Part shown: positions 51,981 through 63,514 of the stretch, one piece after another
How positions within the stretch are numbered: position 1 is the first letter of the stretch
Layout: each line of letters starts with the position of its first letter
Source: Nymphaea colorata
Taxonomy: Eukaryota > Streptophyta > Magnoliopsida > Nymphaeales > Nymphaeaceae
Length of the DNA: 64,000 nucleotides
Reading direction: 5' to 3'
NCBI RefSeq assembly: GCF_008831285.2
Contig: NC_045139.1
Coordinates: forward strand, 16,660,354 to 16,724,353
Program-made: the position numbers and the translations under genes
Notes under the pieces: model-generated
Told to the model about the DNA's origin: nothing
The model's database searches: none
Seen by the model: the letters and a program-made list of their open reading frames with translations, nothing else

Positions 51981-53780
51981 GATAAGGAACCATCAAACCT
52001 GCCCCCAGTCGTAGCTCCTACACCATAATCAGTAATAGCCCTGTATGAAGCAGCATGTCTCAGTCCAGCAGTGGCATGACTAAGTGCTCTTCCTGTAAGG
52101 AGCAACAGATCCCCAGGTCCCAAACCACCATCTGCCAGGTACCAACGCCCATTTGGGTCACAGACCTATGCAAGAAATAACTGAAAAAATGATTTGAGGA
52201 TCACACCAAGTCCTGCTAAAGCTACTATGAGTTGCATGCATTTCAAGTGAGCCATAAGCTTGTTTTTTTCTTTTAAAACATTTCACCTGTAACCAAAGTT
52301 ATCGAAAGTGACTGTGCAAATCCAGCATCTAACTCATGTTATAGTGTATCTTAAGCTTCAGAAAGCTACAAGTGGGTTACCTGAAGCCCTGGATTATCTG
52401 AAGCAATCAATGTAAGTAATCCTTTCTCAACTTCGCCGTTTGTCACAGGCTTTACTCCTCCCATCATACCTTTGCCGTTCTGTGTTGAAGTGTGTGAGTA
52501 AGTTGCAACCAGTACTGATGAAGAAGCTTCGTTAGCAGGTAACGGTGTATCATCCAGTAAATGATTGAAAACACTGCCAACAGCATTTAAAATAGAAAAG
52601 GACACAACAGCGTAAGCACAGCCATCACTTTATATGAAAAGAAAAAAGGAACACAGCATAACCTCAACACTGAAATCCATTATTACTCGCTCCGCAGGCG
52701 AAGATGCCTTGCAATTGCACAGAGTGCCACTCTAGAAGCCTTCCCCATGCATCTGAAAGCCTCCCCCAAACATGGTGGTGAAGAATCCCCTTCTTCAAGT
52801 GCCCTAGAATTTAAGCGCAGTGAAACAGTTTCATATGATTGGTGTAAAGTTGAAAAACAACTATGCATCCTACCTTGCAAGGAATCTAGACGAAGACTCA
52901 GGCAACTTATTAAGGAAGGCCATTACACTATAACAACGCTTTTTAGCTAGCATGATGTGCAAGCAAGAAGCCCGCTATCATAAGTCCTACTGCTAAGACC
53001 ATTAATTGATGGAAAGTAACTGTTATTCAATAAGGTGCGTAATTTAATCTTTTGGCACGAAGGATGAATCCCCATATTCTTCCCCATTCCATTAGCCGTA
53101 AGTGGTCCAATTCTTTTCATAACAAGATTCACTTGCACTACACTTGACAAAATAATTTCCAATTTAACAGTGCACGGCTAAATGCATGTGAGCAAACATA
53201 TCAAACTTGACAAAATAACGGGAAAACAAAAGGTGGCAAGGAATAGGCAACATTTCTACCTTCCGGCTCTATACATGTAAATACCAGGGCGAGCAGGCTT
53301 GGACCAACTGCCACCAAATTGCGAGCGTGTTCGGAAATATAGCTTTCCGGACTCCAAAGCGCACCTAAGCAGAGCAGCTTCCTCGCTCCCTACAACGATC
53401 ACAGCTGCGTTGTGCCTTGTCAACGACGAAGAAAGGGTCTCTACTGCCTTGTTGTACATAGGTGTGGGAGCGCCGTCATATGAAGTGATCTCTGAAAGCT
53501 TTATCTTCGGCAGCGATGATATGGGTGTTGCCGTGGGCACGGAGTGCTCAGGCAGAGGGTGCACTGCAGCAAGTGGCTCCACGTTGATCATGTGGTCAGC
53601 ACGATGATGAGAAGAGGCGGGAGGAGGGAGTGGAAGAAGGCCAAGAGAGAGAGATGATGCAGAAAGGCCAGGCTGAAGTTGTGGTTGGAGAGGAGCGGAG
53701 GAAGATCTCGGAACGGAGCTGTGTGGGATCTGCAAGGGCGACGGTGACATTGCAGACATCTGCATCCCAATTTCGAACAT
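45674..53780 (-). CDS. PUB62: PUB62-like U-box protein with a 2OG-oxygenase-like N-terminal domain
   Basis: Twelve exons: 53780-53260, 52803-52687, 52573-52381, 52165-51999, 50596-50422, 50102-50041, 48365-48284, 47086-47029, 46955-46831, 46630-46541, 46441-46371, 45794-45674; 593 residues, all in phase. Order: a Pro/Ser-rich N terminus; a region resembling isopenicillin-N-synthase-type dioxygenases (IKLSEITSYDG, GLLTLIASDNPGLQV, GPGDLLLLTGRALSHATAGL); a U-box (about 400-470; DPLSGAFLEDAMVVSCGHSF ... CGVEIDSGSLIPNHALRAAA); a basic helix (NAALRKRRKE); and a small SH3/Tudor-like end (VNEKVIIKGNRRTPEKFVG ... VRLQYRSLHKI). U-box proteins are E2-dependent ubiquitin ligases; the substrate is unknown. 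The iron-binding HxD appears lost, so the first domain is probably not catalytic. The name rests on recollection of plant PUB62 proteins. Confidence 0.85.
47534..47918. mobile_element. Short non-autonomous hAT-like element with GAGCTCAGCTCGAGCT-type arms
   Basis: A 385-bp element in the PUB62-like intron between exons 7 and 8. The left end TAAGGATATTAAATGAG and inverted right end TAGGAATGTTCACGAGC are imperfect inverted repeats. The flanks CATGTATG (47526-47533) and CATGTGTA (47919-47926) match at six of eight bases. Both arms carry CTCGAGCT/AACTCGAGCTGG motifs like those of the element at 2997-4250. The centre has a weak tRNA B-box-like GTTCAAGTCCTC. Confidence 0.62.
51916..51980. repeat. 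(CT)n-(CA)n microsatellite
   Basis: About 22 CT units run into about 10 CA units, in the PUB62-like intron just downstream of exon 4. Confidence 0.95.
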
Positions 53781-54474
53781 TACTCATTCTTTCTCCCGCT
53801 TTAAACTCTCGACGACTGTCGGTCTTTCTCCGGCAGAAAAGCAGAACCTCTTGCCTTTCCAAAATACACGCAGCAGAGTAGGGGGCTGCTCAAGAACCTG
53901 CATCCCAATTCGTATCATCTATCGTTCTTCTCGGAGATTCTGAGCTTATCCTACCATGGATTATGGTATTACTTCGGCCAACACAGCATTTGTAAGGCTT
54001 CAAAGGGTCATTTTGAAAGGCCCGAGGAACGTCCCACAGGGAGAAGCAGGTTGTGTACATTCAACTACCCGTTCCTCAGTTACCAATTCCTCGTTTTTAT
54101 ACACAGCCGCTATAGAACCAACTCAAGCACCGTTAACGCCTAAATGACACGAATTCTCTGCCTTATGAATCTGAATAACCTAGGAAGGCCAACGAAAAAC
54201 AGAAATCATACGCATTGCAATCATCTACCACTCGCCTTCGTCATGTCTCCGCGTCAACTGCGGTTTGTAGCGGAAGTAGCAAAAGAAAATGGGTGGGATT
54301 CAGTGCTTCTCCAATAACCATGACAGAAGGAACCGTCAGAGAGCGGAGAAGCCAGAGGCCTTCAGGAACTATGGTTTCTTCTTGTTCTCGCTTCGGTTTC
54401 GAGTCCGGGGACAACGACTGTTCCTCGTTTTAGGGTTACCAATGGCGGGTGAGAATAGAAGATGAGTGAAAAAT

Positions 54475-54490
54475 TAGGGTTTAGGGTTTG
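54475..54490 (-). promoter_or_regulatory. Tandem telo-box upstream of the PUB62-like gene
   Basis: TTAGGGTTTAGGGTTT on the plus strand reads as a double AAACCCTAA motif on the minus strand, about 700 bases upstream of the start codon, probably near the transcription start or in the leader. Confidence 0.45.
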
Positions 54491-55804
54491 GGTTGCAGAC
54501 AGAGGGAGGAAGAGAGGAAGTTTTCAGTTTCCGCGACGACTGTCCCATCGAGGGGTTTTCGCGAAATGCGGAGAGGGATTTTAAATAATAAATAGGGAAA
54601 TAGGAAACCAAAGCGAAAATTTCACATGCGATGAACGAATTTCACCTTAATTGGAATACTGCAACACGAAATTTGTTTTTCGAGTCACCACCACTTCTTG
54701 TATTTATTGTCTCACCATTAATTGGATGTAGGACTTTCCTTATGAAGGCAAAAGTAAAACCTAATATCATTCATCATGTGAACTTTGGTGTTCATATTTT
54801 CTCCTTTCGAGCAAAAAAAAAAAAAACCAAAATAAAGCAAGCTTTAATAATTGGTCCCCTTTTATCACTTATAACAAATAAATGGAGAAAAACAAATGTT
54901 CAATCTAAAATTTTTTTTGGAGGAAAGAGAAAATAATCAAAAGATTTGACTAAATGGGCGTTTGTAATCATAATTTATAATTTAAACGTTGTCTTGCTGG
55001 GGACTTTACGGCTAGGTTAAAAGTTTTCTGAAGACGTTTTAAAAAGTAAGAGAACACTAAGGTAGATATATTGATTAGTGGAAAATGCAGGTGGCTGCAC
55101 GCAAATTACTCCAAACGAGATCCGAAAAGCGCCGCACTTGAATTTCCTCGATATCCTTTAGAAGTTAACAATTATCATTGATGTACCTTCTAAGCAAAAT
55201 TAATTACCATCAACCCCTTCAAAGGTCATGCGACGCCGCACTGAAAATGGAGAGAGAATTGAGAATTCCCTGCTGACTTTGAGAGTAATGCAATTTTAAA
55301 ATATTCTATTCGTCGGCGAGGCGAGTGTGCGATCAAGTTACCAAAATACCCTTTACCTTTTAGGATATCCCGGACTGTGCTTCGTTTGACTTGCGTTCGG
55401 GAATATTCTCTCTCCCCAGTCAATGGGGGCCAAGATGGACTCTCCGCGTGGCCAGGTTCGCGAATCGGATCTGATCTGGTACCGAATCTAATTCCGATAC
55501 TGTACTTCTCGATCCGAGGACCCTGACCCAATTGTACGTTTGGACTTGGATCTGATTCTGCATGGCCAGACTACTTCAGCCTAGTATTGGATTTGGATAG
55601 TTGTTTCTGACAGACCCGTGTTAAGATCCAAATCTATCCAATCAGTTAAATTGGTGGGGCAATGGGTTGTTGACCGGAGTGGACTGGTCAGGAGCCAAGC
55701 CCACTGACTACATGGGCCGGCTCATAATTGGGTGCTTGGCCCTTAGGTCATTAATACATGGGTTGGAGCTACTTTTGCTTCCCTTTACTTACATAAATAT
55801 ATAT

Positions 55805-55929
55805 TTCCACGTATATATATACACACACACAATTGCATAAATAACATTTGTAATGTCCCACCCATCTAAGTTTGACATCATACATATCAGGACAGCCTCC
55901 TTATATCCTCAACAAAACCTTACTATATG

Positions 55930-55961
<32 letters not shown>

Positions 55962-56180
55962 ATTGCATGAATAACATTTGTAATGTCCCACACACCTAAG
56001 TTTGACATTATACATATCAGGACAGCCTCCTTATATGCTCAACAAAACCTTTATATATATATATATATATACACACACATACACAATTGCATGAATAACA
56101 TTTGTAATGTCCCACACACCTAAGTTTGACATTATACATATCAGGACAGCCTCCTTATATGATCAAAAAAACCTTACTAT
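55805..56180. repeat. Three-copy tandem repeat with embedded TA/CA microsatellites
   Basis: Units of about 130 and 124 bp. Each has a TA run, a CA run, AATTGCATRAATAACATTTG, TAATGTCCCAC, CTAAGTTTGACAT, and CATATCAGGACAGCCTCC. The common AATTGC starts at 55831, 55961 and 56085. Copies differ mainly in microsatellite length and a few point changes, so the duplication is fairly recent. Confidence 0.92.
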
Positions 56181-59100
56181 ATAGACTTGCCATATTATCA
56201 TTGAATATAAGAAAACTATATTGTGGTTTCTAAATTCCTGTTACACTTTTTTCATTAATTGCTTTCCTCATTCAACTTTCTTCTCAGCTGTTACTGTTAG
56301 TACCAACCAACCTGTACACTAAAAGGTTCAATAAGTCCTTCAAGGTGTACTATTTAATTTCATGTACATAATTGGCATTAGTCCTTTGTGGAGTACAATA
56401 CAACACTTCATCCTAACAGAAGTGGGAATTTGTAGTTGACAATTGTCCTATTTATTCCACTCCCAAAGTATCTTTTATATGATTCGCTACGGGATGACAC
56501 TGTTTTTTTTGTTTGTTCTCAACCATGGTGTTCCTGCCATATATAAATATTTGCAATAGATTCGAAGGCGATATATATAAAAACAAGTTGAAATAGTCGA
56601 TGGATTGTTCAGATCTCACGGATCCAAGTAAACATGATTATAATAATAGCAATAACTTTGCACGATTTTAATTAAATATATAATGAATCTATATCTATTG
56701 ATATTTTTTAATGTTTACTTGGGGAAAATTACTTAATCTATATCTGTATCTATTGACTGCGATAAGCCAATAACATGCTTGTATATGTAATATGATTATT
56801 AGATGATGTTCGATAATAAGAATACTATGTTTTTAACATGGGCATAGACAGTTAAAAGCTTAAGTTAGTGTTCCCACTTGGGTGGATCTGATTTAGTTAT
56901 ATAAGACCGTCTCACGAGACCAGAGTCACTGTTGTATGTAATTAAAAATTTGTTAACTATATGTTTAGTGTCTCATGAAAAAAAAAATTTGATTCTACCC
57001 CTGGTTCTTAAAAAGGAGTTCATAAAACATGTTATGGGAAAAAGTTTTCTCGATTTTCATGCAATGTACTTTGATTTTGTCCATGATTTCTCATTAATCT
57101 ACAAACACTTATAATCACGACATAATTTTTTAGTGAAAAACAATATATTTAATGAAAAAAAAATGAGTTAGGAGCCTGTATAAAGGCAGGTCTCGAGTTC
57201 GATTCCCATGGGTGTTATATTTTTGTGTCTTAAAGTGGTAGGGCGCGACATCCAAGTTAAATGGTGTACAGTTACTATCACTGACATTGACGCAGCTCAC
57301 GACCCCTGAAAACCATCAATGCACTCGTACTACTTTTCATTTTCTATTTTAAATCTCGATCATCAACAACATTGAAGGCGATCTAAAAATTTAATACGAT
57401 TAAAAATATCGCATCAAATACACATTCACTGCTACATGGTCCAAGATGATTTAAATGCTTAAACTGACAATACATATCATTGCGTGCCAAATTCAGTTTG
57501 CTTCTAAAAATATTAGAAATCTAAATAAATTAATAGCAAACAACTTACCAATTAAAATTTCATGTATACCTTTAAAAAATTTTAATGTAAGTGTATTCCT
57601 TAACTCTTTCCTACAATATAGTTCACTTGAACTCAAATATTAACGCGCTTGCTTGTGTTGCACCAGAGGATCGAGTCGCGATTTGGTTGGAAAATTGACT
57701 CAAGCACCTAGTTTGGAAGTGTGTCACAGGTTGCCGAGGGAGGGGCATTCATGTCATTTCCAAAAAAGAGAAATTGCGTTGAGTGGAATGGTGAAATGAA
57801 GACGTAGCGACAACATCGACCCATGATGAGAGTCGTCAATAATGTCTTTGGTGACAGTGATCATGATGATGGCGCCTAACGTGGTAATTAAAATTGCTTT
57901 GACAATAAATAAATTGATTAATCACTGTATATATAATATGTATAGTCACATGATTAGCGTAATAGGTACGTTTGTTTGCTTCTTCAAAGCAGTACTTAAT
58001 TCAACGATATTGTTTTTTATCTTTAATTTTTATCAAACTGAGAAATTTATTTTCTGAAACATAAATCCAAGTCCACCAAACACAAAAGGGTTATGGAAAT
58101 CTGGATTTTGTTTTAAATTTATTTAAATCCTGAAATAAGTGTTTGAAAACTTATTTCCAATTGTATATTTCCAATGCATCAAACGAGTCCTAATAGAGAG
58201 TCTTGGATCATTTGAGAGATATTTTGGTCTTTTTTAAATAGTTTTACTTTTTTCATCTTCTCTAGATGGACAACACAACTATTTTTATTAAATGTAGCAC
58301 ATAGAGGGCTTGATGGAAATAAAAAGAAAGAGTAGTTACATTCTAACTCGTTAGGCATGAACCTTACCATTGATTTAATTTGCAGGAGAAGTTGAGAAAA
58401 AAAAAATGATATTTTCGTCATTTAATGTTAATTCATAATTTCTTTTGAAATTAGTTATGTTTATAATATAATTGCAAAATAAATAAATAAATAAATAAAC
58501 TTAAATAATTGTTGATGAGTCTAACACCTAAAGGTCTAGTAGCTACTTATGTCTCATAAATTGTTTATAGTATACTATACTGCCATGATGGTGACCACCA
58601 GAGAGAAAATACACCTCAATAAGGCCATAGTAGTAATGGATCATCACCATCTTTGAGAGGGACTACACTCTGACTTTCATCAAAGGACCCTATTGGATGT
58701 TAGAGCAGGCTTTGCTTCTAACAAATTAAAAGTTTTTAAATTTTAATAAATTAAAAGTTTTAAATTTTTTTATAATTATTTAGCTACTATGAAAGCTGGT
58801 AGGCTGTCAGCTTTTATTTTGAATAACATAAAAAGGGATCACTATATGCAAATTAAAGTATAGTAGAGACGACACCCAAAAGCAAAGAAAGCATATCTTT
58901 TACCATAAAAGGACACGGGGTTGGGTGAAAACTTCACTTTTTGTTTAGTGGCAGTCTCTCCTATTTACTCAAAACTTACCTTAAAGTAAAAGCCATTGAG
59001 AGTAAGTAAAATGAGTTTAAAAACGATCCAGCCTCTATAATAAGAGGAACAAATAAACATTGAAAAAAAAAAATTGACCAATAAGTCTGGTTCCAGTTTG

Positions 59101-60058
59101 CATTTTGTAGAAAATGAAGCTCCAAACTGCCATTGTCAACTAAAAAAAGCTACTAATTGATGTTGTTTATTTTTTGAAGGTGATGATGACAAGCTTGCAA
59201 TTAATTGGCATTGGTGTTCAACCATTTTTAGTAAACCACAAGTTTGAGTCTTTGTTTTGTTTGATATTTCAAAAAGCCCTAAAATCTTCAACAAATTCGA
59301 CGAGGTATATTTGTATAGTGATGACACAGGTAAGTTGTTTCTTACACGCTCTGCATGAAAAAAAAGTGCTCCCTATTGATATGCGGCACACGGTGCATGC
59401 GTGATACATGGAGGGAGGGCCACTTGTTCCACCAGTAGTGAAGCTATCATGGGGTTGTCTACCCCAGTAAATTTTTTATTTATCATGTGTTGGACTGAGA
59501 CCTAACCATACGGGATGCTCACACCATACTCATACCAATGTCTTTTTGCTTTATGTGCACCCAATCAATTGCAATAATAAGATGAATCAATGTTCCTTAG
59601 CTAAAATTTTCTGACTCCGTTGCTGTGTTCCACCCTTTACGGTGCAAGAACATTACACCCAAAATGCCTCCTCTTATAATTCGTTGTGCAACAGCCCCAG
59701 TTTAGTAATTTTGTCGTGTTTGATTAACATTTAAGCAAAACTTAGTGCCACCATGACCTCTATCTAATAATCTTTGGTTAAATGGTGTAGAATGAAAATG
59801 TCACGTGGGATCAATTATGACATCTTAAAAAAAACTATTGGGCTAAGTTCCCTAGGTTCATAAATTAGTATAAAACTCTGACCTACTCTAGTCTCTAAAA
59901 TGGAAAAACAACTCTACTGATTCCTGATTAGGTTTAAATGACTAGTACCAACTATGACATTATTTTAAATCAAAACAAAGAGCAACAACTAGAGTGTTCT
60001 AGAGCAACCAAATTTTGTAGTCTTTCTATTGAGACAATTTTTTCTTTTTCCTTTATTA

Positions 60059-60264
60059 GGGACCGTTTGGTGGTTTGGAATTTTGATTCAAAAATAAAAA
60101 TTCTATAATCATAATTTCTCCTCAAACGATAATGAAATCAAAATTTCAGGTTTTAGTTTCTTAGTTTCAAAAACAAGAAAACTCCGTTTGTTTAATAATT
60201 TCATTTTTTTTTAAATAAACATTTCGATTCTAAAATTTCGTGATTTGGGTATATCAAACGCCTC
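60059..60264. mobile_element. Tourist-like (PIF/Harbinger) MITE
   Basis: The left end GGGACCGTTTGGT and inverted right end GAGGCGTTTGAT are imperfect inverted repeats. TTA lies on both sides (60056-60058 and 60265-60267), the target duplication of PIF/Harbinger elements. The 206-bp body is AT-rich and non-coding. Confidence 0.65.
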
Positions 60265-60814
60265 TTAAAAGTTAAAAAAGGACAAGATGAGGCTTTATAG
60301 AGATGGATCCAAACCTAAGACAGTAGACAGCCTAGTGCAAGTCCATGTCAAGCACGAACAAGTCGGATCGATGATGGAGTTCTGTCGTGCTGTCACTTTT
60401 GAATCCGATCTGGATCCAACTCTTGGTATTGTAGTATTTACCAGTAACCAAAATTAACGCAATCCCCCTTGGATTTGGATATCTTTGATCCATTTGCGGC
60501 TTTATGATAGACTTAGAGTTTCTAGGGGAGCCAAAATTTTTTATTGTTGTGGGCACTAATTCAATATGTTTTATGTTTTTAGGGGCACTTATATATATTA
60601 AATTGTTAACATAAAAATAAATAAACTTTGTGAAGCTGGTGTGGGCAACTGCCCACACAAGTCACCATTTTGGTTGGAAGAAGAAAAGAAGAAAGATAAT
60701 GATGGATGCAACGCATGATGGGGCTGTGGTGGTGGAGCGTGAAGGTGGTTGGGATGGACAAGCGGCCACCATCATTAAATTCTGGTGATAAGTCCAAGAT
60801 ACGTGTCGTATTTT

Positions 60815-60990
60815 GTTATGATGATGATGTGGAAGATGATGTTGATGTTGATGGTGGAGGTGGTTGCACATGATAAAATGATAATGATGATGGCTGTGGG
60901 TGGAAAATGGTGGGACAACATGATGGCGATGATGATGATGATGTTGGGTGGTAGTGGTGGGGCATGATGATATGACGATAATGGAAGCAA
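60815..60990. repeat. GAT/GTG-rich degenerate trinucleotide tract
   Basis: ATGATGATG, GATGTTGATGTTGATGG and GATGATGATGATGATG runs alternate with GGTGG stretches. The His-rich minus-strand frame here (60662-61024) is a by-product of the CAT/CAC repeats. Confidence 0.8.
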
Positions 60991-61600
60991 TGATAATGAA
61001 AGTTAAAATTAATCCCACTTGCATCTCCTTTTTATTCTCTCCATTACCAAATTCATGTTTGACTGAGCGATTTTTTTTGTTTTCCTTTTTAGCGGCTTAA
61101 ACCCCAAAAAATTTTCCAAAAACTTCAGCCGGACATGATATTTGGATACCAATGGAGATGAAGAAAAGTCGATACGTTCTACATGCCAAGATAGGGGAGT
61201 TATAAAGAACCTCTCCAATATAATGATAGGCTTATTTACATAATTCAGACCAAGGATTTGAGGTCCGACTAGATGCGGGGTTCTTCGCTACTTAATGTGG
61301 ATCTTAAATCCACACTTTGTCAAATTCAAGCCTACCATAATCCATATGCTACTTGTTTGCCCTCATATCCGAAGGTATCTCAAAATCCCTTTTCTTGAAA
61401 CCCATAGTTTAAAGTTCTTTAAACTAACTAAGGATTTCAGCTAGTCGTTGCAGAATGGATCTAAAATTGAGGATTTTATATGTGTGTGTGTGTGTTTTAT
61501 CGGTGTGGTTGGAGGTTGTGTTTGCCATCAAATTCATAAACATGAGATCCTTGATAGACAAACAACAAACATGGCTATGTTGCCTATCACAGAGCCAGGA

Positions 61601-62085
61601 TGATCTTATGGGCAGTTTGGTATTAAGAACACATTGTGAATGCTTTATGAATCAGTCCTAAATTTAAGGTAGATTTATATGAACTCACCCAAATATCAAG
61701 CAGATTAATAAAACACCAAAACATTGTTCTTACCACCGAACAACTCCTTAAGGAGTGTTTGGATAATTGTAAGTGTGTAATGAATCTAACCCGAAAATTG
61801 CTGCATATATTCGTGGAGCACTAGAACCCAGTGTTCCACGAAGATCTTATGGGCAGTTTGGTATTAGAACATCTTGTAAGTGCTTTATGAATCTAACCTA
61901 AATTTAAGATAGATTCATATGAATTCACTCAAATTTAAAGTATATTCATGAAACACTAACATATTGTTTTTACCACCAAATAGCTCCTTAGGAAGTGCTT
62001 GGACAATTGTAAGTATCTAGTAAATATGCCTCAAGAATTGCGGCATATATTCATGGAGAGCTAGAACCCAGTGCCCAGTGCTTCA
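61601..62085. repeat. Diverged tandem duplication, about 242-bp unit
   Basis: GATCTTATGGGCAGTTTGGT occurs near 61601 and again near 61843. Each is followed by similar text: GCTTTATGAATC, TAAATTTAAG, CTCCTTA-GGAGTG and CATATATTCRTGGAG-AGCTAGAACCCAGTG. Small indels separate the copies. Confidence 0.85.
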
Positions 62086-62227
62086 TGACTTTAATTTTTT
62101 GAACAGATTAATTCATCACTCACAAACTGTTTCTTTATCCAAACACTCCCCTAAAGCCACAGATTTGTAGTCCCATGTGCCCCTTGGACTACATACCCAT
62201 GGTTTTTATAATGTAATGCTAATCACA

Positions 62228-62505
62228 AATATTTTTGGCTCTGCTACACTGAATGACCATGAGGAAAGTTTGTATCCTTTTCTTAACATTAGATTTTCTA
62301 CGTCAGTTTATAGCTTATTTTCATTTCTTTGTCTCCATAAATATCATTTAGATATGAGTATTTCTAAATGAGCACTCTTCCAGCCATTTTTTCAGCTCTG
62401 CCACACTGAATTTCCTCATGGTTATGAGGAAAGTTGTATCTTTTCCTTGAAATTAGATTTTCTACGCTTTTCATTTCTTTGTTCCTATCAATATCATTTA
62501 TTTAG
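62228..62505. repeat. Diverged tandem duplication, about 155-bp unit
   Basis: GGCTCTGCTACACTGAAT (near 62237) and AGCTCTGCCACACTGAAT (near 62393) begin two copies sharing ATGAGGAAAGTT, TTAGATTTTCTACG, TTTTCATTTCTTTG and ATATCATTTA. Confidence 0.8.
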
Positions 62506-62897
62506 TCTACTTTTTTACTTCATATGTGGTCGATTTTATTGTTTGCATTTAGGAGGCGTTTGATTACTTCATATTGAAGATCTATAGATCTGTTTGGATA
62601 TTTTGAAATTCATAATTCATGAAACTCAAGATCTTCAGTCAGACCTAATGTCGACGCTTAAACCATGTAATTATTTATGCTTCAAGAAATAGCTCTACGT
62701 GAGCCAATGCATCTCGATTGAAACGCTACGGTGCACATGCCAGCACCCACAGAAAGCCACGCCCACCGGGTCCAAGTGGGTGCGCCTCTCTCGTCCGATT
62801 CCAAAACGACTCGGGTTGCAGCGACACGGTTCTATCCAAAGGAGCAAAATGCATCTCCCACAGAGAGCGAGCGACCTCCTTCCGGATTCCCCTCCAA

Positions 62898-63391
62898 ATG
62901 GAGGTCGCAACTGCGGTTTTCAACCTCCCCAATCGATTCCAAATCGTGGCGTCTTCACTGACGCCCTCCCTCTGCAGAAATACAACAAAAACTCTCCTCT
63001 TCTTTGCACCAGAGTCCTTCAAGTCCTCTCTCGGGTGGGCCATTGTCAACAAGAAACCGATTTCTGCAAATTTTTATGTGAAGAGAAGGAGAACTCTTTG
63101 TGGGTATGGAGTGAATTGCAGCAAAACTGACATAGAGAACGGAAAATGTGGAAAGGAAGAGTTTATAGTGGTGAACTTCTACCGGTTTGTGCACATAGAA
63201 CAACCTCAAGAAGAGGTTGCCAAGCACCACTCGTTCCTAGAGGTTTTTCTTCTGAACTAGTGTTATTTTCTGTTGTTAATCTCGTCAAACGGAAGGCCTG
63301 AACACTCATTTTAGTGTTAATCTTGGTGGTGTTGCAGGGTCGTGACATTCGTGGTAGGATATACGTCAACGAGCAGGGCATCAACGCCCAG
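62898..63391 (+). CDS. STR8: Rhodanese-like protein 8 (STR8), plastid, first two exons only
   Basis: Exons 62898-63242 and 63338-63391 (133 codons, in phase); the rest lies beyond the window. The chosen ATG opens MEVATAVFNLPNRFQIVASS, and the first 90 or so residues are Ser/Thr/basic-rich, as in a chloroplast transit peptide. The mature part EEFIVVNFYRFVHIEQPQEE and RDIRGRIYVNEQGINAQ is the N-terminal block of the UPF0176/TrhO family to which plant STR8 belongs; bacterial TrhO makes 5-hydroxyuridine in tRNA. The rhodanese domain itself would be encoded downstream. A GT donor at 63392 opens an intron that contains an LTR retrotransposon. Frames that extend further upstream (from 62718) are in GC-rich leader and less likely to be coding. 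Confidence 0.85.
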
Positions 63392-63514
63392 GTGACTTTG
63401 TTGGTTTTTCCTTCCATTCCTTTCAAGTTAAAAGATGAACGGAAAGCTACTTTGGACAATATTTTAATAGGTTATCCGACATACGCATGCAAATGGCGCA
63501 TTGTTTTGATGGTT

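Larger units (their letters stand above)
53781..62897. other. About 9.1-kb stretch without a recognisable gene
   Basis: 53781-54560 is the probable leader/promoter of the PUB62-like gene. 54560-62690 is AT-rich and holds a GGATCC/GATTCGG-rich patch (55440-55640), a three-copy tandem repeat (55805-56180), a B-box-like GAGTTCGATTCCC near 57193, a Tourist-like MITE (60059-60264), a GAT-rich triplet tract (60815-60990) and two local tandem duplications (61601-62085, 62228-62505). 62690-62897 becomes GC-richer and is the probable leader of the STR8 gene. Open frames inside are short and unlike known proteins. Confidence 0.6.

Noticed and set aside
55805-56180. Regularly spaced repeats that could suggest a CRISPR-like array
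   Set aside because: Plant nuclear context, only three units, and the supposed spacers are also repeated; it is a tandem duplication.
57181-57210. tRNA gene or SINE suggested by CTCGAGTTCGATTCCC
   Set aside because: No A-box or cloverleaf upstream; a lone B-box-like match is not enough.
60662-61024. His-rich 120-codon minus-strand frame
   Set aside because: Arises from GAT/GTG trinucleotide repeats, with low complexity throughout and no gene structure around it.
62718-62897. STR8 start further upstream (60 more codons from 62718)
   Set aside because: The extension is rich in Arg, Pro and His with no transit-peptide character, while the ATG at 62898 gives a normal plastid leader; it is more likely untranslated.
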